Source: Breviolum minutum Mf 1.05b.01
Lineage: Eukaryota > Sar > Dinophyceae > Suessiales > Symbiodiniaceae
Length of the DNA stretch: 64,000 nucleotides
Assembly: GCA_000507305.1 (NCBI GenBank)
Contig: DF239530.1
Coordinates: 1-64,000 of the forward strand
Direction of reading: 5' to 3'
The translations under genes and the position numbers were made by a program. Shown here piece by piece: positions 35,001 to 47,000 of this stretch. The number at the start of each line of letters is the position of its first letter. Position 1 is the stretch's first letter. The notes under the pieces are model-generated. The model ran no database searches. It worked only from the letters and a program-made list of their open reading frames with translations, and was not told the DNA's origin.

Positions 35001-38000
35001 AGGACCACAAAACGTAAAAGAGGTGTTCCAGGTAAATAGAATCACAACGGTTATCTATATACCGGGGTTTCCAAAAATGGTGGGTTTCCCCAACAACCAT
35101 GGGGTTCTCCTACTAAAAATGATCATTTTGGGGGTGTTTTGGGGGTACCACCATTTAAGGAAACACCCATATAGGCGCATGCCTTTTGTAGAAGCCCGTT
35201 TTGACCACCCAATATCAAGTGATTTTGTGTGTTTGAACGCACTTCTCATATCCCTTTTTTTGAGGGGGAGAGACTGTCCTTGGGTCAGGACTGTGCGAAG
35301 TGGCAGTTGCTACAACGTTATCGACCAGCCTTCAAAGTAAGGTGTCAGGCCACCAGGGATCTGGAAGAATGGTTGCTACGTTTGATGGTTTAGAAATCCG
35401 GCGATCACCAGTTGATATGGTAAATATCCCATTATTTACAGGGTTTTTTACATGACATGTGGTCAGCCGGATTTGTTCCATCAACAGTATTTCATGGGAA
35501 TCTAATAGTCCCTTAATAAGGCCTTATTAAGGGAAATCAATGGTTAATAGTCCCTTAATAAGGCCTTATTTCTTGGGGGGGTGGTACCCTTAGATTCCCA
35601 TGAGTATTATAGTTGAAACTCCCAATCGGTTCAATCCTTTGACCGTGATTGAAGTGCTCGGTGCGACAGCGAGTGTCTGAGTATCTGGCACTTCTTTGTG
35701 ACCTTTTTGGGATGGTGAAAACGTGACCCTTTCAAAGGTTGTTGGTGACCTCGAACCAAGGGATAAAAAGGTCATTTTGAATCACCTGGTAATTGCATTC
35801 TTCTTTATTTCCTTGGAACCCGTGTGTTTTGTCTAGACATAGTTGAGAGAGACATCATATTTGGGCAGACTATAATGACTGCACCTATATTTGCACCCGG
35901 TTTTACTGTAAGTGGCGGTTGTTATGTGGAATCCTTTCACTAAACAATTCGGCGGTTAGGGTTGGTGAGATGTTGTCGCTCAGCCAGATATCCGGTTCCA
36001 AGCACACATATTGGATTTGCTAGTTTGACCAACTGAGTTTACACTCGGGGAAAGCAACACACACACAAAAACATTTCAAGTTGTTGACTTGCAGTGGCCT
36101 TTGGTTCAAGTGAGGAAACTCATCATGTAGATTGAGATGGCTGAGGGCTAGTTGCCTAAAACACTCTGCTGGTTGCAAAGAAAAGTTTCCATGATAACTG
36201 TTTTTTACTGTTTTTTGACAATAGGATCATATGAATAATAGGGACCACTTAATGGCATTTTTCCCTGAGATTAAGAAGTAGTTGTTCACGTGTTGTTCCT
36301 ATTTCCAGTCGTACAGAACAAAGCACATCTTCTGAAAAAAATGCTACATATCAAGAGACGAAGTTCCCATCCCAGACACTCACTCTATTCATACATATAC
36401 CTACTTGAATCGACCTCCTTCATACACTAGCAAGGTTTTGTACATATACATAGACGCTCCAACATACAATTTCATCTCAACAAGGTGGACGATTTCAGGT
36501 GGTCTCAACAAAAAAATGCGAAGCACAACAGTTCCCACGTGGCAATTTCTTGTTTAAGAAAAACCTTCCAAAGTCCAGTTTGTCACTTTTGGAAGATCAA
36601 CTGTTGACGTTTTTTTTTCTGTATACAAGTTGTTGTTCTAAAAAACAGTTGGTGCCCATGCCCAGATAGAAAGTTTGCTTCCCCTTTTTTTTAGAGCAAT
36701 TGATTTCAGGGACTTCCTGCCACCCCCAACAAAAATTAAAGAGATCCCCATCCCCTATAGTCTTCCAGTCATACCTCTAAAATCCATCCCTAACATATCC
36801 CATATATAAGTAGGTGAAATAGCCCATTGATCCTGACCATTGATCCTAAATTCCCTGGGACATCCTAGCATTCTCCCCATCGAGACTTCAGCCTTTTGGC
36901 GAGTCTCCAAACGCCAGGTGCGACATTTGCTGCAACGGGTTTCAGGCGCGTTTTGAAAAAAACAATGGCAGGTCACATTGGCGTGACACGTTTTTTTTTT
37001 TCACTTCCCAAGTTGTGGTATAGTTCAGGACGGAAATAATTACGGTAGGTGGTTTCAAAGATTTTTTGTTTGTCACCCCGAACCTTGCGGAAATCCAATT
37101 TGACTACCCATCTGAAGTTTAACAGCCCGCCCTTGAACAGTTACCGAAACCCAAAAGGAAAGTAGTCTACCAACCATCATTATTCAGGGGCTATGTTAAA
37201 CTTCGAGGGGGTAATATTTTTCAAATGGGTTGAAACCACCAACTAGTTGTGTTTGGTTGTGTGTTCGCAATTGACATTTGAACCTTAAGAAACCTGACCC
37301 CGGAACTATGGAATTTCGAAAGGGGCCTCAACAACAGGTGGTTTTGACATCCCAACATTTCTTGGGGAATGTGATTATCTACAAGTGATCAACGCATTGA
37401 ACACAACCTGAATTGGGAGGAATATATTTTTAATACAATGTGGCGAGGTCATTGTGTTTCCTAGCTTTGGTGATAATGGCCACTCAGTCACAACTCATTT
37501 GGATATTTTTTGAACCTACATATGCATTTCATATGACTTGCATATGAATTGCATATTGGTCACAACTCATATGGATCATATGCACGACCCCAAGTGTTTA
37601 TAAGTTTATAATCATGTCCTCTACCCCCGAATAATGTTCAGCACTCATTTAAGCTTATTTCCTTGCATTCAAGGGTCCAAATCTATCCAAAGGCTCAGTT
37701 CTGCAAATTTAGCTTTCCCGACAGTTTCAGAACATAAACCACCACACCAATTTCCAACCAGATCGGGGATAGTTCTAACGCTAACAGAGTTAAGATAAAA
37801 TTATGACTAACCCGGGAAACAAGTTGCTAAATTGATTTCCATCAACTTTACCCTAAGGCAACTAGACACAGTTGCCTTATCCTCTAGTCAACTAGCATGG
37901 CAATGGAACATCGACCCCTTTGAAGATGTATTCCCTATTGAAGATGGTGATTGATTTCCAGCCAGCTATGTTAGTTTGCTTATGTTTGGTAAACATGTGG

Positions 38001-41000
38001 TAACGGTGGCTACGCTATGTTTTCCTGCGGGGTTCCTCTTCCAATTTTCAGGCTTTTGGCAACTTTGGTCACCATCCGTAGCTCAAGCCTTACGTTGCGG
38101 ATTGAGTGACATGGACATTGAGCAGCTGGAAAGTTGCCTCGGCAGTGCCCTGCCAGAGGAGATTTGGACTTTTTGGGGGAAGTCCGCTGGAAGTGGGAAG
38201 AGGAGGGAAACATCTACGTAGCTGGATGGAGAAAGAAATCCGGTTAAAACACCACTTGGGATGTGTATAAAACCTTGTAAATAATGGGATAAACTACATA
38301 TCAAATGGTGCAAGATATCATTGCTACAAAGTGGGCCCCTAGCAGTTATAAGTGGAGTTATAAATGGCCTTATAAATGGCTAACTGTTCTTAGAACCCCT
38401 AGTTATAGGAGTTATAAACCCATTTATAGCTGCTAGGGGGCCCATCTTGTAGAGTGTTTTTGTTGCTTATCATTTGATAGTAGCTGGCATCTCAAATCTG
38501 CAGATGTGGGCTGACAAAAGCAACAAACATTTTTTCGGTTTTTACAGGCAGTTGATTTGGAGACCCATTTTGACTAATATTTTTCAAAAGGGTTGAAACC
38601 ACCAACTAGTAGTAGTTTAGGAGGAACATCCTCAGGAAATGCTAAGGTATGTCAGGTCTTCAGAGCAACTGATCCTTCAACCGCCATGACTGAATCATAC
38701 TGAGTCTAAGTCTAATGTAAGATCACTTTGTAGTGATGCATTTATTGCCAATATTCTCAATCAGCATTGTTACTATACTGTCTTTTTGTTGGTTTCCATG
38801 CACTTTCAGCAATTTTATGCCATTTCAATGTTCAAGACAAACATTTATATACCATTTTTTGTCATTTCTGGAAACATGTGAACGACTCTTCTGACTTGGT
38901 AGACATTGATCCATGCAAGCCTATACATGCAATCCGGGATACATGCTTCTTTTCCTGGTTCTACAATGTGCGCCCGCAAATTGAAATTTGCCTCCACTTC
39001 TAGGTGTGAAGTTACCCAATTATTTTCGGCCATTTATAGGGGCCCCATAACTCCATTTATACCTGGTAGGGGGCCCACCTTGTAGTAGCTGTTGCATTCT
39101 TTGGCGTATTCTACTGAAACAATCCTGCATCAGAAAGTACCTCGTTTACAAGTAGCCTCCCTAAAATTAACAGTTCGGCCCTAAGAAGAGGCCGGGCCCC
39201 AAAAGGAAAGGATCGTCTTCCAACCATCCGACCATCCATTTTCGGGTGCAAACTGTTAGTTTCAGGGAGTGTATATTTCTAGACATTGAAATTAGCCAGA
39301 CACTCAATGTGACTGGTATAATCTGGTATATTAATTTACCTACATTTGGCTACTATTTTTATGGTGGTAATGTATATAGATACATCAGTCCCATTGAGTG
39401 CTTGGGTTTCAATACGGTTGTTCCATTCCACAATCTCAGTTACCCAAACAAACACTGCATAGGACTTTGCTGAGTTTTTGCGATGGTGCGACGGCCATGA
39501 GCTGGAGGTTCGTGCGAGCCGATCGTTTACAAATGGAGTTATGTAATCGTTGTTTGGGACCATATATCGTCACTTTGTGATCAGTTACAATATTACAATT
39601 GATAATCCCACTGTGTGGAGATCTGACTTGGTTCGACACATCCAAGTATACTGCTTGGTTGAAAAATACAATGGGTTCCTTGTAATATATCAGTTCATCT
39701 ATCGCATGTTTAAACTGTATATCACCTTATTCAACTGAGTATAGTATTATAATTATAACTTATAACCCTATACATCTAGCTCCCCTCCCCCCAAAGAAAA
39801 GACTTAGAACATTCAACAAACCTCTCTTTTTATGGCAACTCCCCCCCCAAAAAAAAGATACACTTTCAACTTTCACCTCGAACCCCTCTTCAGCTCATAC
39901 CGGGGTCGCCACGTCGTCAACGACGTCAGGCCTTTTGGTTTGCCGAAGCGCAGCCGGGCGCCTTGGCGTTTCGCATCACGCGCTTGCTTTCGGCCCAGGA
40001 GATGTTGCAGAAGGTGGGTGGGATTCCGAAAGCCATGGGAAAGCCACAAGGTGGGCCCCCCCCGAAGTACCCGGAAAATAAATGGAGGAAAAAAACGAAC
40101 GACCCCCTATAGAAATAGCCTTGTCAATTAATGGGTTATTTGCCTGGGAGTTATTTCAACCCCTATAGGTGGAGTTGGAGTTATAACTCCATTTATAATG
40201 ATCGGCTCGAAACGCCCAGGCCCACCTTGCACAACCTCAGTAGATACTGCACCCAGCTAGCACCGTGTTTTTTTGGGGCGAATCATGGAAGCTCATGATC
40301 GAACACATCCTAAGATGGTTTGCAGTTACCTCCCCGGAGTTTCACAAATCTGCCCCCGATTTTGGTCACCGGCTGCCAATTTCGGAAAGCGGGCGAGTGT
40401 CGACACTCAGCACAACTTTTTTCAGGGGCTATGTATGTTTTTTTGGGGGTGTAAAAGAAAGTGCTAGTATATATTATCCCAGATACTCAATGTATGGTCG
40501 GTATATTTAGCTACATGTTTGGTTAATTCCTATTGGTAAAAGTAAGTAGAGATACCATACATTGAGTGTTTGGGTATATTGATTTTAGAATATTTTAGAT
40601 ACATGGGGGGGGTTGCCAAAACTTTGTAACAGTGGGTCAAAAATCTATTCATTTTATATGAAGGGAACCCTGTTAATCTTCATTATCCACTGCCACAGTT
40701 GGAGGTTGAAATTCGATTTACTTGATCCCTAGACATCCAGTCATACCTCCTGAGGTTCGGTGTTTGGGACATATTTTTGGTGTCAAATGTTTGCTCAGCA
40801 GGTATTTGGGTATATTTTCCATGGTTTTTCTAAACAACCATATTGTAATCGCTCCAAACTTTCCAAGGTCTCATTTGCACCCTGGCGGGCCCCGGATCCA
40901 GAAAACAGTATATATAAACATGGAGTTTTTTTTGAAAAAACATGGCCGAAACTAGATGGCTTTTTTTTGTGGCGCGAGAAATTTAACCCTACTATTCTAG

Positions 41001-44000
41001 GAGTCTTAAGGGGGGGGGGGTGTTCAAGGGGAGGGGGTAACTGGGGGAACCCTAACTTAGGGAACATTAGGAATGATTAGGGGAATCACCACCCCCCTTA
41101 AGAATCCTATTGTACTAGATGTTTTTTTTAAAATAAACTGGTGACCACCAGGGCCCACCTTGACAGGCATGCACTCCTCATGGCTGGCTGCCAGTGGCAT
41201 GCTCCCGGGAGGCGTATAGGGTGGGGTAACAACGGCTGGATGGAGGGGGGATACCTTGGCCCATTCCAAGGTATCCTGGTGGTACCTGGCAACACCAGGA
41301 AAAGGGAGCACAGTGAGTAAATATATCTCTGGGTGGTGGTTTCAAATATTTTNGTAGATCTATAATTAGTAATATACATATTCTGAAGTATCCGGAAAAA
41401 CAGATCATGTAGTTCATATATGTATCTAAATTAACACTGAGAGAGGGAGGGACAACTGTATATACCATTAAATATCAAATTATATACATATTTGTTCGGT
41501 GCTTGTAAGAAAAGATATTGTTATATGGTGTTTTTGGTCCCATTTTGAAGCAAGTGTATTTTCCGGATTCTCCTCCTCCCAGGAACAGTATAGTAACAAT
41601 GGCAAGTGATCAGGTCTATAATCTCTGAGGATGGCCTACTAAAAAATGTAAACATTGAAACACCAGATGGGCTATACATGGAGGATCATCCCAGTTAGTA
41701 AATGGTTAATAACCATGGTGATCGTTTTTGTCCCCTAAGGATCGGGTTATGGGACCCCTTCCAAATGGGCGAAATTTATGGCTTATAAATGGGGCTGATC
41801 CTAACCACTTACAAGTCCTGGGATGATCCTCCAAGTACTGAGCATGATGAATTGGACGACAACATGCAACGTTGATACAAGTAGTCCACATATTTTGGGG
41901 CATGCTTATTTCCCCTGTCTCACGGTGGGAAAAGAATCATCACTAATTTTACTAAGGGACCTCCTTTATTTTCATGATCCATAATTATCCACTGTTATTG
42001 TTTTGGGCAGCACCCAAAATATAGGGGATTATACTATATACACCCTTTCTTTAAATCAGGAGGTAGTCTCCTTGTGTCAATGATTTATCCAACCATAGTC
42101 ACTTGGTCTTCATTGTGTGTCCACGTTGATTTTTAACTTCAAAAAAAAAACGTGAACTTTGTGCGACTGATGAGACTCACTAGATTTTCTTTCCTGGTTC
42201 TTCCACCCGGTGTTTTTGAAGTGGAACTCTACTGAGCATCATGAGAAATCAAGGCTAAAAAGAAGGGTCTATTGTGGAAGAATAGTGATACTGTTGATGG
42301 ACAAATTCCTGCACCAGTTGATATAATAGATATTCTATTATTTACAGGGGTTCATACATCCCAGGTGGCGCAGGATTTCAGCCATCAACAGTATTAAGAT
42401 TGTTGATATTAAGATGATTACAGAAAATGCTAGTTCTGGGGGGGCCTAGTGTTTTTTAGGAAAAGTTAAGATGATTCTTTGCTTGAACAAAAGGCCCGGG
42501 ACTTCAACATAAAAACCCGGGTGTGGCCCTGCAGCAGGATGACATGAACCATTTTTAGGCTTGGGGATTTCCACCAAAACCTTCATTGTTACACAGCAGA
42601 TCCTATATCTAGTTTATGAGGAGGTTCAGGTCCAGGTGTTGAAAAAAAACACAAGACTCCATGGATCCCCTTTATTCTAACCCAGATGCGACCCATGAGA
42701 CGGGAATTTTACCTACATCCATTTGCATCATTTGCCTTGCTCATGTAGCCATTTTTCACCTTTCATGTAGGTCAATAATATTGGATTTCTTTAAAGTGCT
42801 TTTTTATTTGTTTTTGCCATGGGATCAATCACCATCTTTCACCACCATTTGGGATAATATGTTTCCGTTTTTCCAAGCACCAAAGAAGCAAATCTCAATA
42901 ATCCATACATTCGGCGCATTTGAGTAATGGTTGGTGGCTTCATATCCCAAGATTGCTCCGAAGTTCTATGAAAACTTCTTCATGCTCAGGGTGCTCTCAC
43001 ATGCCTGCGTTTGGTGGAGGAGGCCGCGCTTCCAAGTCACAACAAAAAACCATTCCCACTACAAGGTGGCTCTCCTATGCAGTTTAGATCCAGTTAAGTA
43101 AGGTGAACTACCTCCACTTCTACTTGGAGGATCATCCCAGTTAGTAAGTGGATAGTAAGTGGCTAGTAAGCCCCATTTATGCCATTTAGCCCATTTGGAA
43201 GGGGAATAACCCTACTTAGGGGACTTACTAACCATGGTTATTAACCATTTACTAACTGGGATGATCCTCCAAGTAGGGGTGAAAATCGCGCCAGGCAAAC
43301 CCATGGATTTTTGACCATTTTATAAGGGTTACACTCCGGGATCAACTAACATAGCTGGCTGGAAAATGGGCTATGAATGAAGATGTATTTCCTATTGAAA
43401 ATGGGGATATTCCAGCCAGCTATGTTAGTTTACGGGAGGGTATAACTTCATTTATAACGGGTTTTTTGGGGCCCACCTTGTATGGACCGCTGGACTAAAG
43501 CTGAAGTTTCAACGTTTTTTATAGTCAGAGAAACCGGGAGTTCATGGTTGATAGCCTGGCTCTGGGGATTGGGGTGGGTTGTGTTTGCGTAAAGACACGA
43601 CGATAATATCAAGGGAATCCTAACTACCCCCCAAAAAAAACTACCCCCACCAACAGTAAGGGTTTAACAAGGGGTTATTAACCAGCAATTATTAACCCCT
43701 TATTCCTGGGGGGGGGGGGTAGTTTTGGGGGGTGTAGTTAGGATTCCCTTGAGAATATGATGATATGATGCACGTGTTCATTTTGTTGCATGGAAGTAAG
43801 AACTTGCAATGAAAAACTAAAACGATGGTTTTGAGAATGTTGTTGTTTAATTATTCACATCAAGTTTTTTGATTTCAATATGAAACAATGATAACAAAAA
43901 GACATGCCAAAGTACAAATATTATTACTATTACCAGAAAACAATTAATAATTAGTAAATCATTTCTGGTACTGATCCACATGACACATCTGGCTTTCGTA

Positions 44001-47000
44001 TGGCCAGCGACACGATTTCAGTCAGAGAGCACCGCAACCTTTGGAGAAGTTTGGTGTGGTGCCACGCGTCCCTTGGCTTGGCTATACAACATCAAACAAA
44101 ATCCTGCAGGGCTTTTGGGTGATGCTACGCTGCCCCCCACCCTAACAATGCCTTGCTAGGTGGTGGCAACTCACATATTTCTGATTTTCACCCCGAAATT
44201 TGGGGTTCAGATGAACCCATTTGGACGATCCTATTTTTCCAGATGAGTGGGTTGAAACCACCAACCAGCTTATGATCAGGGCTGACAAAACAACCCTCAG
44301 ATGCGACCCATTTTGGACATGATACTTTACCAAACGCAATTTCCCCTTGTTCATGTGAGCAGTCACCCAAACCCTGGTTGTTAGCTTTATTTAGGGAATT
44401 ATACTACCCAGTTATATAGAGATTGTAGTAAGCCATTATAAAGATCCCTATCGTATAGTGGAATCTCAGCAGGGTTTTGAACGTTGCTCATGTGGCCTTT
44501 TTTCACCAGGACCTCCTGTAGCTTCTGGGAACTTCAATTGGTTCTCCCTTATTTCCGAAGAGGGTACGTTTGCAGGGGTAGGTAGGTAGGTTGTCCAGTC
44601 ATTGCATGGGAAGCTTTTGTTGGTGGTAAACCGGTATGTCCAAACGATTTTTCTGAAATAATGTTCACCCCCTTCAAAATGGAAGATGCTTCAAATTTAT
44701 GCCTATCAACTGGGTTGAGAACCAACAACTAGCTCATGACCATGGTGGTTTGTTATTTAATATGTTTTTTTGCACAGAGACTCCAGCATACTATGCTGGA
44801 GATTGTGCCTTCAACACTAGTGGAGGTGTCTTGAAATAAAACAACCTACGACGTATACAACATACATATTAGAATGTACATGTGGTTTCCGTTCAAAAAA
44901 CCCTAGCCCTAATTCAAAAAAAGACAAAGGGCACTATTTCATTTTGCAGATTGGATTGTTCACTGTGTTTAAAGGCGGAGCACTGTGTATTTATTTATAT
45001 ATATATAGGTATATATATATATAGTTATATATATAGATGCAGTGAGAAAGCTTCCCCCATAGGCAGCGCAGTTTGGCGCTAGACTTTCCTTACCAGGTGT
45101 GCCGATTCAACTAGTAGATTTCATGTCAAGGTTTTCAAATATACAGGTGACTTCAGAACGTAACTGTATCATGACTTAAAGGTGGCTTAACTATTTTCTT
45201 TTGTTGTGCGGCAGTTTTGTTGAGTACATGAGCAGAATGTAAACACGATTTGCCCCTCTTGGGTAGAGGAATTTTGACAAGGCACCATATACTTATATAC
45301 TTGTGTATTAGACAACTTACTATACTAAGAGCCCCAAAGATAGAAGAAATTGGGGTACGTATTTCTTCTATCTGATTTGGGCCCGCGAGATTTCCCCCAG
45401 ATCAGGGCAGATAGAAGATCCCCCATGACCAGGGTGCTGTACTTCCGATAAACGAATCGATTTGTCAAAGGAAATATTGTTGCTATACTTCCGATATACG
45501 AATGTCTGGGCATAATATCTTCTATGTTTGAGATTTCTTCCATATTCAGGGTGCTGCATTGGTAAAACCTGCGATAGATTTGTCAAATAAAGTTAGTTGC
45601 TATACTTCCGATATACGTAGGCAACGTTCCAGGATAGTATCTTCTATATGAGATTTCTTCCATCTTTGAAGTGCTGCATTGGTAAAACCGGGATTGAGCT
45701 TGATCTTCTATCTGAAATTTCTTCCATCTTTGCAGGGCTTCATTCGGAAATCTTCAAATGGCAGCAACCCAGCAAACACAACTTTTACCAGGTGTTTTTG
45801 CATTTTTTGATCTGGCACCCCTCAAACGGTGTTTGTTGCATAAGTTGCCCCTCAGCTGCATTGATTCAGAGCTACTTCTGCAACACCCCGAATTGACAAT
45901 GAATAGAAGATCGACTTTTCCCTGGGTTTTTTGCAGTTTTTTAGTGGACTTGAATAGAAAATTGTCATCAAATCAGTCTTCAAGAATCTCTTGAAACCCC
46001 TTGAAACACTACTCTAGCAACATGAATATCTTCTATCTGAACAACGGGTGGGTGAGATGCTGAATTTGCATCTTCTATTTGAAAAATTGGTGGAAGTTCT
46101 ACTATCTTTGAGTCCTTCAGTATATATACAACATATTTGCAACATATTCTCATGGATTTCATTTTATCAAGAAGTCTTGGAGTCATCCAAAACTCCCATT
46201 GCTATCACATGAATTGGTTGCCTTTAGCCTGAAGTTTACAGATCTTTGTCCACCCCCTCCTTGCTTCGAGCAGGATGGGATTATCAAAAAGTGTCAACCT
46301 TGCTAAGATAAATTCAAAAGGTGTCGCATTTCTATATCTATGCATGTAGATATGAATAGGAGTATAGAATGTTATAAACATGATATTGAAGTACATAACT
46401 AGGTGGTGGTTTCAAACATTTTTTATTTTCACCCGTATTTTGGGAAATGCTCAAATTTGACTAATAAATATGTTTCAAATGGGTTGAAACCACCAACTAG
46501 AGACTGTTATAAACATGATATTGGAGTACATAATGTTGAACACAGAATTTTTGAAAACTGTGGTTGCACAACCATCCGAAACATCCCCTCTCGCATGGCA
46601 CTCCCTTTACCTAAAACACCGAGTCCTCTCAACACGAATCCTTAACCGAGCTGTCTACAAGCTTGGGCCCCTACCTGTTATAAATGGAGTTATAACCCAA
46701 ATGGCCCTTATAAATCGGTGTCACCCCTATAAGTGGAGGTAGGGAATACCCTATCCCTAAAACTGGTGAGTTTTTGGGGCCCCAAGTTGTATAGGATTTG
46801 GGTTTTCGTTTTTCGTTTCTCAGGTGGCGACTTTGATACCGCCAACCTGGCGCGGCAGAGCACGTCCTTCACGGAATATTTGAAGGTTGGGGAGATGGGA
46901 CCGAGGGGCTCAAGATGAAAACGATGTGGCGATTGAATGAAGGAATTTAATGAATTACTAGGTGGTGGCAACTCAAAGATTTTTTCTTATGTTCACCCCG

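Larger units (their letters stand above)
43062..43479. repeat. Family B copy containing nested C and D elements
   Basis: Outer ends CAAGGTGGCTC and GGGGCCCACCTTG. Inside are a complete family C element (43121-43275) and a complete family D element (43331-43442). Confidence 0.85.
41860..46360. other. Non-coding stretch: repeats and degenerate tandem array
   Basis: Contains families G, E, the nested B/C/D block, two A copies and the degenerate array at 45360-46090. I see no exon with an AG|G acceptor and a convincing peptide here. Confidence 0.45.

Noticed and set aside
38090..38102. CCGTAGCTCAAG, resembling a shortened dinoflagellate spliced leader
   Set aside because: It lacks the middle of the leader, lies inside an exon frame, and has no splice acceptor relation to a gene start. 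Treated as coincidence.
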